This document shows, piece by piece, positions 1 through 9,400 of a stretch of DNA of 64,000 nt. The stretch is from Stenogyne calaminthoides. Its lineage: Eukaryota; Streptophyta; Magnoliopsida; Lamiales; Lamiaceae. The notes below the pieces were generated by a model. That model ran no database searches and was not told the origin of the DNA. It was given only the letters and a program-made list of their open reading frames with translations. Made by a program: the position numbers and the translations under genes. How positions within the stretch are numbered: position 1 is the stretch's first letter; each line of letters starts with the position of its first letter. The stretch covers positions 372,001-436,000 of the forward strand of contig JBBCBC010000022.1 of assembly GCA_037126765.1 (NCBI GenBank). The letters are read 5' to 3'.

Positions 1-79
1 GTGAAGGTTAACCATTGATTAAAATCTCAGGATCAACAAAATGGGATCATTGGAATAACGCTTGTCACTCGCTGGTTTG

Positions 80-781
80 CATGGGCGGAGCCATGTAGAG
101 GCAAGCTAGGGCAATTGCCCCCCCTCAATTTTCATTGTTAAATACCGTGTATACCTTTCAAAAATTTTAAAATATCATAAATATTTTTAATACTATGAGA
201 AAATAGAAAATTACCTACAAAATTTTCCAACATGAAATTTTTTTTTAATGAAAATAATGTCATCCTTAATAGTAAGGATTAACTATGACTTGCCTACAAA
301 TTTTTTTAATCATGTAGACATTTCTAATACTCAAATTACAGATTACTCCAAAATACGAGTGTAATTACTTAGAGAAATTACAAATGTGTAGGCAATTTGC
401 TCGTAAGAATTCCTAGAATATATGTTTGCCTACCTACTAAAATGTTAAAAATCCGTAAGGAATTCATAGGATATTTAAGGGAATTTTGTTGGAAAGAATC
501 TCTAGAAAGTATGTTTGCCTATTAAAATGTTAAAAATTCGTAGGGAATTTGTAGGATACTTAAGGTGAAATTTTGTTGGAAAATTTCTTAGTTATATTAG
601 AAAAGTCAATATCTTCTTATAGTATAAAAATTAAATACGGTGATGAATGATGAATAATAATTTAGCATACTGTCGTGATCAATTGTAATTTAAATTATTA
701 ATTATTATAAATTAATTTTTATTTAATATTTTTTTATCGATTAATTTTGCCATGACTGGATTACATTCGTCCGTCCCCCTG
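80..781. mobile_element. hAT-like non-autonomous insertion in the beta-glucosidase exon
   Basis: Element of 702 bp flanked by the perfect 8-bp duplication CTGGTTTG (72-79 and 782-789). It starts CATGGGCGGAG and ends GTCCGTCCCCCTG, which inverts to CAGGGGGACGGAC, giving short imperfect terminal inverted repeats of the CAGGGGCGGA type. An 8-bp target duplication with such ends fits the hAT superfamily. The interior is AT-rich without a transposase frame. Removing the element and one duplication copy leaves the coding frame intact across the exon, so this is a clean insertion. Confidence 0.85.
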
Positions 782-1299
782 CTGGTTTGAACCATATAGT
801 GACGAAACAAGCGACATAGATGCTGCAAAAAGAGCTCTTGATTTTACGTTGGGATGGTACGAATTAGTTAGTTTGTCATTTTTTCATTATTAAATTTCGT
901 TTCACTAGTCCAATGGTTAATCCATTTTAATAAAAATCATTAATTAATATTCCAGGTATTTGGAGCCTGTTTTAACAGGTCGTTACCCTCAAAATATGAT
1001 CGATTTTGTACCCAAAGAAAATCTTGCATCATTTACAGATGAAGAATCAGATTTGCTCAAAGGGTCCATTAATTTTCTGGGATTAAACTATTACACACCC
1101 TATTATGTTGAAAATGATCCCAAACCTGACGTCACTGCGGGATACAACAAAGATCAACAGATTAGAATACACACACACAGTAAGCTCGATATTTAATATA
1201 ATAAAAAAACCCTAACATTATATTCTGAACTAAATTAACATGTATAAATTGATATTATCTTTGACAGGAAAAAAGGATGGAAAACGCATAGGTTCAAAG

Positions 1300-1817
1300 G
1301 TAAGTTTTTCAATATTCCCCTATTTCAAGTTCCCTATTTTACTTCGATCAACCGTGCATATATGTGTAGTATAAAATTAAAGTTAATATCAAGAATTGTC
1401 CTATAACTTAGGTCATGTTCAATAATAGTCGTACAAATTTTTACTTTTTAAATTTTTGAACCCTTTGGTGTCAATTTTGGTCCGTAAAGACTATTTTTTG
1501 ACCAAAATTGATAAAGTATAAACATATATACAGACTAAAAATTTTGAACCAGTACGTTTTGTGGTTTTTTCAATTTTGGTCAGCTTTTGTGTCCAATGTT
1601 AAAACGGTATGTTTTACTTTTCCAGTTTTGGCCTATAAGGACCAAAATTTACTCCAAAAGGAGCTATACATACCGGACTAAAACTGGACAATCACGTAGT
1701 AAATAGAAGATCCTATAGCCATTTAAGCATAATTATTAAAGTTATGTTACATATAATTAACTAAATTGATCTATTTGAATATTTTTTATTAAATTATTTT
1801 TCTCATTTGATATTCAG
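1300..1817 (+). other. Intron of the beta-glucosidase
   Basis: Begins GTAAGT at 1300 and ends at the AG of 1816-1817. It holds a degenerate repeat around 1400-1690 with recurring AATTTTGGTC and GACCAAAATT words, probably an old MITE. The 2.83-kb tandem duplication starts inside this intron at 1693. Confidence 0.75.
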
Positions 1818-2832
1818 TCTGGTGCTAAGTGGCTGAACATAGTGCCATGGGGAATTCACAAGCTCTTGACATACGTAAATAGCACATACAACAACGACAA
1901 GTACAAACTCCCTGATATATACATCACCGAAAATGGTAAATTTATAATTTATATACAATAATAGCATAATATTCGAAAAAAGCCATTTGAGGTATATATA
2001 TGATCTAATGAGAAGTAATATAATTATTGCACTAATGGTTGTATTTAGGGGTTGCGGATTTGAAGAATCATGAGCTTACTGCTAATGAAGCATTTAGAGA
2101 CAAGATGAGGGTGAATTATTATCGAGATCATCTCGGCAATATCCTAAAATCAATGACGTAATTTAATCTTCAAACTTTAATTATTTTTTTAAAATATATA
2201 TTTTTTAAAAATTATTTTAGCTAACTCTACCTAATTATTTGCAATTTCAGGGAGGGTGTGAAAGTGAAGGGCTACTTTGCATGGTCATTATGTGACAATT
2301 TCGAATGGGTTGATGGATACACATACAGATTTGGGATAATTTATATAGACTTTGTGAATTATCTCAAAAGATTCCCTAAAGATTCTACTGTGTGGTTTGC
2401 TAAGTTTTTAGAGAAGAAGAAGAAGAAATTAATGGAGGATGGGAGGAAGAAACAAAACGTGTAAAACATGTTTCTAGAGTCTCATGATAGTTCGTTAATT
2501 ATTTCATTATTTGCTTTGTCGTCTTTGTTTTATATAAGCACGTGTCCTGCAAACTTCTGTACTTTGCACAAGATACTAAACTGACGAATGCAGTTTTCTA
2601 ATCATATAGGCGTATCCTCATTTCTCCAATTACCTAAAAATAAATTGACTTCTTGTAGTCCACATTATTGAAAGATTTTTTGCTGAAAATTTTGTCGCCT
2701 TCCTAGTTGATAAAGCAGAACCTCCACTACAGTCAATTATGGGAATATAAAAAATAATGGATAAAAAATTATTTTCTTTACAAATCTCTAGTTGTGCAAC
2801 CTCCACTACAAATTTTAGATGAAATTAAATAC

Positions 2833-3240
2833 TTTTGAAATTTTAGATGAGATGAAATACTTTCATGGAATCAAAGTCTTTAGCTCACACTCAGATCCTT
2901 GGTTCGATTCCCATTGAAATTAACTCCATTCATATTAAATTGTCCACTCGATCGCCACCTCCCTATTATAGAGTAAGAGAAATCAACCCATGAGTGAGAA
3001 TGAACATTAGATAAATAATATAAAAAAATTAATACCACATCTCTAACACCCCCTTTCACTCAGGGACTGAATTTTCTTACTCCTTTCATCGGAGGAGGCC
3101 TCTTGAGTGAATAATTTAATATAAGTTATTTGCTTTCATTAAGAATCGAATCCATGATCCAAGTGTGAGCCCACTAACTCTGATGCCATAAAAGAGAGTC
3201 TCATATAAAAGTCTAAATTTATACAGAAGTGTGAAATTTA
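2833..3240. repeat. TRIM/SMART-like or SINE-like relict, first copy
   Basis: The 3' flank of the beta-glucosidase holds two facing segments. One is near 2868 (ATGGAATCAAAGTC then GCTCACACTCAG and a GGTTCGATTCCC box). The other, read on the reverse strand from about 3190, runs TATGGCATCAGAGT, then GGGCTCACACTTGG, then GATTCGATTC. The TGGTATCAGAG-like words resemble a primer site for initiator tRNA-Met and GGTTCGATTCC resembles a tRNA B box. A small retroelement relict is likely; the family is unsure. Nothing else gene-like is seen in 2465-3320. Confidence 0.4.
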
Positions 3241-3325
3241 TTTGTTTATGTTAGTTTCACCACCGGAAGAGGAAAAGCCTCGCTAGAAATCAACCGTGTT
3301 GACGTAAAAAGGTGTTTTGCACATG

Positions 3326-4525
3326 TGATGAGAACCACGATTTGGGAACAAGACAAATTCGTCGCCCTAGCGCAGGCTAGCAGGAGAACAAATATAAAAC
3401 ACGATAAAATCGACTCCTTGACTCAGGCCAATAGGTGAACGATTGGTTTTTGACAAAGTTGCCAAAGGAAAATTATTATTCATCTGGTTAATCTGAAAAA
3501 AACGTACATGACTAGTTTAAATAGACAAAATGATCAAACCTAATAAAAAAAGGACTAAATCTAACCAAACCTAAAAGATAGCCTAAAATAAAATAAAATA
3601 ACCTAAGAAAAAAGAATAAAACGTGAATCTTGGTATTCTTGCTTGATCTTGCCCATTTTGCAGATCTTGTTGTATCTTATGAAATATAGGACAATATCTT
3701 TGATAATGGTAAAAGAAGGACAATTTCTCTTGCAAAATATCCTTGTTCGCATCATTCCCGTTTCCTTCAAGTTCGTCCATGTCCTCAAGGACCAATTTAG
3801 GAAATGCTCTCTCATCGAGCCAAAAAACTCCATTTCATCTAATCACCGACTGCTTGCCACCAAATGTTTGAGCTCAAAATTATCAGCTGTTCGATTGTGG
3901 CCAAAAACCTTTAGGCGATAGTGCGAATTTTTTATAGTACTACTAACAAAATAACTATCATTAATTATAAAATAATAATAATTATTATTTGAGTCAAAAC
4001 CTTTATCTTCATTGAAGTAGGACTTGGCGGATGTCATATCAATTCCCGAAAAATTTGCCCAGTCTTCATCTTCATTAGCAAATTTTTTGTACGACTCATC
4101 TTCGACGTTGATGCCATAAACGGGAAACACGAAATCACTTCCGGGCGGCTTTTCATCGTAAATAGGTGGTCCATCGTAATATCCAGATCCACTAAATTTA
4201 TCCACACCAGCAAAAATAAAAGGTCCATCACTTTCTAAATCATCACAATAATTTGCAGGCCCACTTTGTTTCAAATAATCTGCAGAAAAAGGCCCACTTA
4301 GGCAATCTTCCAAATTAGCTAATGGCCTAACCTGCTTACTGGTCATAACTTGAGGCCCAATTCGAACCAAACTAAATGGTCCAGCGTGATCAATAATTTC
4401 ATGTGGTCCAAAAGACTTAATGACTTCAAGGAAAGGCCCAACTTTATCAACCTTTTCAGTTTGGGTCACCTTCAATGGAAAGAGCCCCAAATCCTGCGTG
4501 AGGGCACCAGAATCACAGTCTGTTC
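3326..4525 (-). mobile_element. Truncated non-autonomous LTR retrotransposon (first-copy paralog)
   Basis: The 3' LTR (3326-3754, TGATGAGAACC to GCATCA) and part of the internal region of the element that is complete at 6361-8325. The base string ACATG at 3321-3325 before the LTR equals the target duplication of the complete copy, so this is the same insertion event copied by tandem duplication. A polypurine tract (GAAGGAAACGGGAA on the reverse strand) abuts the LTR at 3755. The element is cut at 4525 by the duplication junction and has no 5' LTR. Confidence 0.85.
3843..4490 (-). CDS. 215-aa ORF of the non-autonomous LTR element, function unknown
   Basis: Reverse-strand open frame inside the truncated LTR element. 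The N-terminal half repeats Gly-Pro-Phe/Leu every 10-20 residues (VGPFLEV, FGPHEI, AGPFSL, SGPFSA, DGPFIF). A YYDGPPIYDE motif follows near residue 110, then an acidic stretch and a C-terminal block ending KVFGHNRTADNFELKHLVA. No capsid, protease or polymerase signature is seen. The same protein, frameshifted, is in the complete copy at 6865-7465, so it is family-specific. It resembles the poorly conserved acidic region between gag and LTR in some plant Ty3-like elements, but I cannot assign a function. Confidence 0.45.
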   Translation of the reverse strand: MGLFPLKVTQTEKVDKVGPFLEVIKSFGPHEIIDHAGPFSLVRIGPQVMTSKQVRPLANLEDCLSGPFSADYLKQSGPANYCDDLESDGPFIFAGVDKFSGSGYYDGPPIYDEKPPGSDFVFPVYGINVEDESYKKFANEDEDWANFSGIDMTSAKSYFNEDKGFDSNNNYYYFIINDSYFVSSTIKNSHYRLKVFGHNRTADNFELKHLVASSR

Positions 4526-4647
4526 CACGTAGTAAATAGAAGATCCCATGTGCGTTTAAGCATAATTATTAAATTTATGTTACATATAATTAACTAAATT
4601 AATCTGTTTGAATATTTCTTATTTTCTTTTTCTCATTTGATATTCAG

Positions 4648-5193
4648 TCTGGTGCTAAGTGGCTGGACATAGTGCCATGGGGAATTCACAAGCTCTTGAC
4701 ATACGTAAATAGCACATACAACAACGACACGTACAAACTCGCCGATATATACATCACCGGAAATGGTAAATTTATAATTTATATATAATAATAGCATAAT
4801 ATTTGAAAAACGCCATGTGAGGTATATATATGATCTAATGAGAAGTAATATAATTATTGCACTAATGGTTGTGTTTAGGGGTTGCTGATTTGAAGAATGT
4901 CAAGCTTACTGCTAATGAAGCATGTAGAGACAAGATGAGAGTGAATTATTACCGAGATCATCTCGGCAATATCCTAAAATCAATGACGTAATTTAATCTT
5001 CAAACTTTAATTATTTTTTTAAAATTATTTTAGCTAACTCTACCTAATTATTTGCAATTTCAGGGAGGGTGTGAAAGTGAAGGGCTACTTTGCATGGTCA
5101 CTGTGTGACAATTTCGAATGGGTTGATGGATACGCATATAGATTTGGGATAATTTACATAGACTTTATGCTGTGTGGTTTGCTAAGTTTTTAG
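4648..5193 (+). pseudogene. Beta-glucosidase 3' exons, duplicated and dead
   Basis: Exons 4648-4765, 4879-4987 and from 5064 match the last three exons of the upstream gene. The nucleophile motif ITENG has become ITGNG (GAA to GGA, about 4757), removing the catalytic glutamate. In the last exon about 31 bases are missing after the YIDF codons, so the frame shifts and stops at TAG 5191-5193. There are no upstream exons or promoter. It was born truncated by the tandem duplication and decayed afterwards. Confidence 0.9.
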
Positions 5194-5879
5194 AGAAGAA
5201 GAAGAAGAAATCAATGGAGGATGGGGGGAAGAAACAAACGTGTAAAACATGTTTCTAGAGTCTCATGATAGTTCGTTAATTATTTCATTATTTGCTTTGT
5301 CGTCTTTGTGTCCTGCAAACTTCTGTCTTTGCTCAAGATACTAAACTGACACATTCTTTTTACATTAATAATCAAAGAGTTGAAATCACAAATAGTCACA
5401 TAGCTTTGTTCTTAAATAAATTTAATTTCAAAATTAATTTGCTCATCGATTTTTTCTGAGAATGTACAAACATGCATCACTATAAACCAATTCCATCTAT
5501 ACAAGAACCCCCACAAAAAAGGGAAACACGACAAGAAAATAAAGAATTACTTACATAACTTTTTAATAAGTCTATGAAATTTCCACGTCCTTAAATAGCG
5601 AGAATTACCTATAATTTGATTATACATTTTTCTAATCATATAGGCATATTCTCATTTCTCCAATTACCTAAAAACAAACTCTTGCCTTTGAATGCTAGTC
5701 CTCATTATTTAAGAGCAAAATGATTTTTGCTGAAAATTCCTTAACTATGTTGAAAAATTACGTGAGATAATTCTTTATATTTTCTTGTAGTGAAAGTTTG
5801 TCGCCTTCCTAGTTGTGCAACCCCCACTACAGTCAACGTGTTAGGGAAATAATATAAAATAATTTATTTCACACATTTT

Positions 5880-6300
5880 TACAAGTTTGAAATTTTAGAT
5901 GAGATGAAATATTTTCATGGTATCAAAATCTTTGGCTCACACTCAGCTCCTCGATTCGATTCCCATTGAAATTAACTCCATTCATGTTAAATTGTCCACT
6001 AGATCGCCACCTCCCTATTATAGAGTAAGAAATCAACCCATGAGTGAGAATGAACATTAGATAAATAATATAAAAAAAATTAATACCACACCTCTAACAC
6101 CCCTTTCACTCTGGGACTGAATTTTCTTACCCTGTTATCGGAGGAGGTCTCTTGAGTGAATAATTTAATATAAATTATTTGCTTTCATTAAGAATCGAAT
6201 CCTTGATCCAAGTGTGAGCCCACTGACTCTGATGCCATAAAAGAGAGTATCTCATATAAAAGACCAAACGTATACAAAAGTCTGAAATTTATTCGTTTAT
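5880..6300. repeat. TRIM/SMART-like or SINE-like relict, second copy
   Basis: Second copy of the 2833-3240 repeat with the same facing layout. ATGGTATCAAAATC followed by GGCTCACACTCAG lies at about 5917, and on the reverse strand TATGGCATCAGAGTCAG lies at about 6238. The ATGGTATCA word is closer to a tRNA-Met primer site than in the first copy. Confidence 0.4.
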
Positions 6301-6360
6301 ATAAAAACCTCGCTAGAAATCAACTGTGTTGACGTAACCTAAATAGGTGTTGTGCACATG

Positions 6361-6790
6361 TGATGAGAACCACGATTTGGGAACAAGATAAATTCGTCGC
6401 CCTAGCACAGGCTAGCAGAAGAACGAATTGAAAACACGATAAAATCGACGCGCTGGCTCAAGCCAGCAGATGAACGATTGATTTTTGACAAAGTTGCCAA
6501 AGAAAAGTTATATTCTTCATTCATAATCCAGAAAAGACGTTGGTTACATATATATAGAGAAAAAATGACGTAAAATCTATCCTAAAGGACCAAGTCAAAG
6601 AAATCTAGAAAATATCCTAAAATAAAATAAATAACCGAAAATAATAAGGAAAAAGAAGTAAATCTTGAGATTCTTGTCAATCTTGAGTAATCTTGCGCAT
6701 CAAGACGTATCTTGTAGAAATGTGGGACAATATATTTGATAATGATAAAAGAAGGACAATTTCTCCTGCCAAATATCCTTGTTCGCATCA
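6361..6790 (-). repeat. 3' LTR of the non-autonomous element
   Basis: 430 bp, TGATG to CATCA with 5-bp inverted ends. Near-identical in layout to 7900-8325 and 3326-3754. Confidence 0.88.
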
Positions 6791-7085
6791 TTCCCGTCCC
6801 CTTCAAGATCGTCCTTGTCCTCAAGGACCGATTTCGGGAACACTCTCTCATCGAGCCTAAATGCTCCTCTTCATCTAATCGCCGACTACTTGCCACCAAA
6901 TAATTGAGCTCAAAATTATCAGCTGTTCGGATGTGGCCAAAAATCTTTAGACGATAGCGTGGAATTTTCATATTACTGCCAACAAAATAACTATCACTAA
7001 TTATAAAATAATAATAATTATTATGGGATATATAACCTTCATCATCATTTAGGCGAAATTCGTCAAACGTCATCTCAAGGCCCAA
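6582..7085 (-). CDS. C-terminal part of the Gly-Pro-rich element ORF, reading into the LTR
   Basis: Homologous to the second half of the 215-aa ORF at 3843-4490: it shares NNYYYFII.DSYFV, RYRLKIFGH and RTADNFEL..LVASSR. It then runs on through the purine tract into the 3' LTR, so the final 60 or so residues are probably not meaningful. The N-terminal half is in another frame (7070-7465), so a small indel near 7075-7085 split the frame in this copy. Confidence 0.4.
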   Translation of the reverse strand: MGLEMTFDEFRLNDDEGYISHNNYYYFIISDSYFVGSNMKIPRYRLKIFGHIRTADNFELNYLVASSRRLDEEEHLGSMRECSRNRSLRTRTILKGTGMMRTRIFGRRNCPSFIIIKYIVPHFYKIRLDAQDYSRLTRISRFTSFSLLFSVIYFILGYFLDFFDLVL

Positions 7086-7465
7086 AGATTTGCAGTGTTA
7101 TCAACTTTCGTATAAAAAACTTGGTATGTCTTGTCTTCGGGCTCGATGTCATAAACTGAAAACTTGGAAACATCTACGGATTGCTCTTCCTCTTCATCAT
7201 AAATAGGTGGTCCGTCATAATATTGATTCTCATTAAAAGAATTCTGCCCCTCACAATTAAATGGCCCACTAAAATTACAATCCTCAAAAATATCATCAGG
7301 CCTTTCATCTTCAAAATAATTAAATGGCCCAAAAGAATCAACAAAATTAATGGAATTATTCTGAGGCCCAACTTTTTCTGTAAACTCAAGTGGCAACTTA
7401 TTAACAACCAGAGGTCCGTTTTTACCAGTATAGTGATTAGGCCCATGATGCTCCTCAATAAACAA
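7070..7465 (-). CDS. N-terminal part of the Gly-Pro-rich element ORF
   Basis: 131 residues with repeated GPN, GPL, GPQ and GPF motifs and the conserved YYDGPPIYDEE motif, matching the first half of the 3843-4490 protein. It stops where the frame is lost relative to the first copy. Function unknown; the conservation of the DGPPIYDE motif between copies is the only support for coding. Confidence 0.4.
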   Translation of the reverse strand: MFIEEHHGPNHYTGKNGPLVVNKLPLEFTEKVGPQNNSINFVDSFGPFNYFEDERPDDIFEDCNFSGPFNCEGQNSFNENQYYDGPPIYDEEEEQSVDVSKFSVYDIEPEDKTYQVFYTKVDNTANLWALR

Positions 7466-7618
7466 AAAGGGAAAAGGCCCAACTTGTATTAGGGCATGAC
7501 GAGCCCAGGTGTCTTCACCATGAGCGGCGACTGGAAATCGAAGGCAGTAACGACGGCGGACTCGTTATCGTTCGCGGCGGCCGGTGATGATAGTGTGTGG
7601 CCGGATTCGTCGCGGCTG

Positions 7619-7813
7619 TTATGACAAACAATTGGAGGGTGGTTTGGCAGGCGGCACAATCTCTGAAATTTCAGAGGTGTACGACTTGTGGCAGCGGTGA
7701 CGTCGTGAGGCTTTTTCCAATGAATAATATCGGCGAAGCTTGCGCTTCATCTTCCCTACCTTCGCGATTAACGCATCAAGTTTGACGTCGATATTGGCCA
7801 CTTGCGTTTCCAA
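7619..7813 (-). pseudogene. Gag-like N-terminal remnant
   Basis: Begins METQVANIDVKLDALIAKV, a short amphipathic coiled-coil start often found at the N-terminus of plant Ty3-like gag proteins, directly after the primer site. It ends after 64 residues without capsid or zinc knuckle. Likely a remnant of a deleted gag gene, which supports the element being a deletion derivative. Confidence 0.4.
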
Positions 7814-7880
7814 TATCTCAATCCGTTCACCGTTGGTTCTTGGTATAGTAGCAATTTACGATCGCGATTTCTCAGATACT

Positions 7881-7899
7881 CTCAATGAAAGCACCAATT
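7881..7899 (-). other. Candidate primer binding site
   Basis: On the reverse strand the bases directly inside the 5' LTR read AATTGGTGCTTTCATTGAG. The TGG start, 2-4 bases from the LTR end, fits a tRNA-primed site, and this word is common in plant Ty3-like elements. I do not assign the tRNA. Confidence 0.55.
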
Positions 7900-8325
7900 T
7901 GATGAGAACCGCGATTTGGGAACAAAATAAATTGCCGCCTAAGCGATCTAACGTAAGAACGAATTGAAAAACACGATAAAAAAATCTCGCTTTCGCGCCA
8001 AAGATGACGATTGGTTTTTGCCAAAGTTGCCAAAGAAAAAGTTATATTCTTCATTCATACACCAGAAAAAACGTTGGTTACATATATATAGAGAAAAAAA
8101 GGACGTAAAATCTATCCTAAATAACCAAATCAAATAAATCTAGAAAATATCCTAAAATAAAACAAATAACCGAAAATAATAAGAAAAAAGAAGTGAATCT
8201 TGAGATTTTTGTCAATCTTGAGTAATCTTGACTATCTTGATGTATCTTGTAGAAACATGAGACAATATATTTGATCATGATAAAAGAAGGACAATTTCTC
8301 CTGCCAAATATCCTTGTTTGCATCA
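7900..8325 (-). repeat. 5' LTR of the non-autonomous element
   Basis: 426 bp, TGATGAGAACCGCG to TTTGCATCA, followed by the ACATG duplication at 8326-8330. Confidence 0.88.
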
Positions 8326-8408
8326 ACATGCCGAATCTACACTGAGGTTAAGTGTCAAATATAATCATTGCAAGACAAATAAAACCCTAAATCACATAAT
8401 CCTCTGAT

Positions 8409-8748
8409 GGGAATAATGTTTTTTTAGTACAGTAACTTAGGGAGGTTGTGTTTTAAGGACAATAACTTTATAGGCTTGAAATGTACGATAATATATTTAA
8501 AATTCGCAAATAAAGGACAATACGTTTTAGAATTTATAAATATACAACAATATGTTTTAAAAATTTGTAAATGTAGGACAATCGAGCCCGAATCTCACAT
8601 GAATTTTCAGCGCAATTTGGGCTTATTCGGGCTCAATTGTTTTATATCTATAGATTTTAAAACATTTTGTTCTATATTTCCATGTCCGTAAAATTATTGT
8701 CGTTAAAACACAACCCCCAAAATTATTGTAAAAAAAAACATTTTTCCC
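8409..8748. mobile_element. Mutator-type MITE, 340 bp
   Basis: Starts GGGAATAATGTTTTTTTAG and ends with its inverse-like CATTTTTCCC. The internal arms GGTTGTGTTTTAAGGACAA and TTAAAACACAACCCCC are inverted. The 9-bp flanks TCCTCTGAT (8400-8408) and TCCTCTGAG (8749-8757) differ at one base. A second member of the family is at 17815-18221. Confidence 0.75.
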
Positions 8749-9119
8749 TCCTCTGAGAGTGTTGTTTCTTAACATTCTTATGGACTAATTTGACCTGTTA
8801 CTGGAGTGCTCGCCATTGCAGATTGTGCGACAGTTTGGATGAGAGACAGAGAAAAGGAGAGAGATCTCCGAATTGTTGTTTGGGTTCTTTTATGCGATGC
8901 GATATCGTCAGGGAAATGCGATTTCAGTATTGCATATAATTCAAAGAGTAGGGTTGAAAATCAAATCAAGCTATTTGATTCTCGATTCGAGATCGTTCAG
9001 TAAAAGTTCACTTCAGTTCGGTTCGAAATAAATTTCAAATAAACTTGAACATACTTTTATGTACTGTACGGTGTAAAGCTCGACTCGAGCTCGATAAGGA
9101 AGAAAAAAAAAAGAATGTC

Positions 9120-9400
9120 AAACTACTAAAGCTCGAACTTGTAGAGAGGTGATGAATTAATTCTTTTATATGTAGTTCCCGTCAACTCCATCATTAGGAG
9201 GAAGAGCCAACAAGTGCATAATTTAATGTCAGTAAAGTTTTTGTTGTCAGTGGGGTTTGAAACCAGGACGAGGGCGTGAGTTTAAAGACTCTGATACCAT
9301 AAAAGAGTTCTGTCTCATTTAAAAGCTCGAACTTGTAGAGATATGAAAAATTAATTCTTTTATATGTAGTTCTCTAATAAAAAGCTCAAACATAAATTTG
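9120..9400. repeat. Dispersed repeat with primer-site-like word
   Basis: The phrase AGCTCGAACTTGTAGAGA followed by ATTAATTCTTTTATATGTAG occurs twice (about 9131 and 9325). Between them the reverse strand reads TTTTATGGTATCAGAGTC, resembling a tRNA-Met primer site as in TRIM elements. A retroelement relict is likely. The remainder of 8760-10018 shows no gene. Confidence 0.35.

Larger units (their letters stand above)
31..2464 (+). pseudogene. Family 1 beta-glucosidase, 3' half, interrupted by a transposon
   Basis: Glycoside hydrolase family 1 beta-glucosidase, which hydrolyses beta-glucosides by a retaining two-glutamate mechanism. Exons by splice sites and phase: 31-79 joined to 790-856, 956-1179, 1268-1299, 1818-1935, 2049-2157 and 2251-2464, stop at 2462. 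Family motifs seen are GITLVTRWFEPYSD, INFLGLNYYTPYYV, the catalytic nucleophile motif ITENG (about 1921-1935), DNFEW, and the GYTYRFGI plus WFAKFLEKK tail. The frame is open from 31 to 2464 apart from the 702-bp insertion at 80-781, which splits the WFEPYSD exon. The 5' half lies left of the window. The Lys-rich C-terminus (KKKKK) is ordinary for plant members. If the insertion is spliced out the gene could still be expressed; I judge it disrupted. Substrate cannot be inferred. Confidence 0.9.
1693..4525 (+). repeat. Tandem duplication unit, first copy (about 2.83 kb)
   Basis: Starts at CACGTAGTAAATAGAAGAT in the intron and reappears from 4526. The unit covers the last three beta-glucosidase exons, 3' flank, a primer-site-like repeat and the 5-bp duplication plus about 1.2 kb of an LTR element. 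The unit ends inside the internal region of that element at 4525, where the second copy begins abruptly. Confidence 0.85.
4526..7515 (+). repeat. Tandem duplication unit, second copy
   Basis: Repeats 1693-4525 in order: intron end, three beta-glucosidase exons, 3' flank, primer-site-like repeat, ACATG duplication, LTR and internal region. Its right limit is approximate (about 7515), where the homologous first copy stops. It holds about 0.4 kb around 5350-5760 that is missing from the first copy. Confidence 0.8.
6361..8325 (-). mobile_element. Complete non-autonomous LTR retrotransposon, Ty3-like, 1965 bp
   Basis: LTRs 6361-6790 (430 bp) and 7900-8325 (426 bp) both begin TGATGAGAACC and end GCATCA. 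The perfect 5-bp target duplication ACATG lies at 6356-6360 and 8326-8330. On the reverse strand, a candidate primer site TTGGTGCTTTCATTGAG abuts the 5' LTR and a purine tract GAAGGGGACGGGAA abuts the 3' LTR. The 1.1-kb interior has a short gag-like N-terminus and the Gly-Pro-rich ORF, but no protease, reverse transcriptase or integrase. It therefore depends on a partner element in trans, like TR-GAG or short LARD elements. Confidence 0.88.

Noticed and set aside
2258..2464. Separate 68-aa gene
   Set aside because: It is the last exon of the beta-glucosidase, with a clear AG acceptor at 2249-2250.
2890..2935. tRNA gene at the GGTTCGATTCCC box
   Set aside because: No acceptor stem, D-arm or anticodon arm can be drawn; only the B-box word is present.
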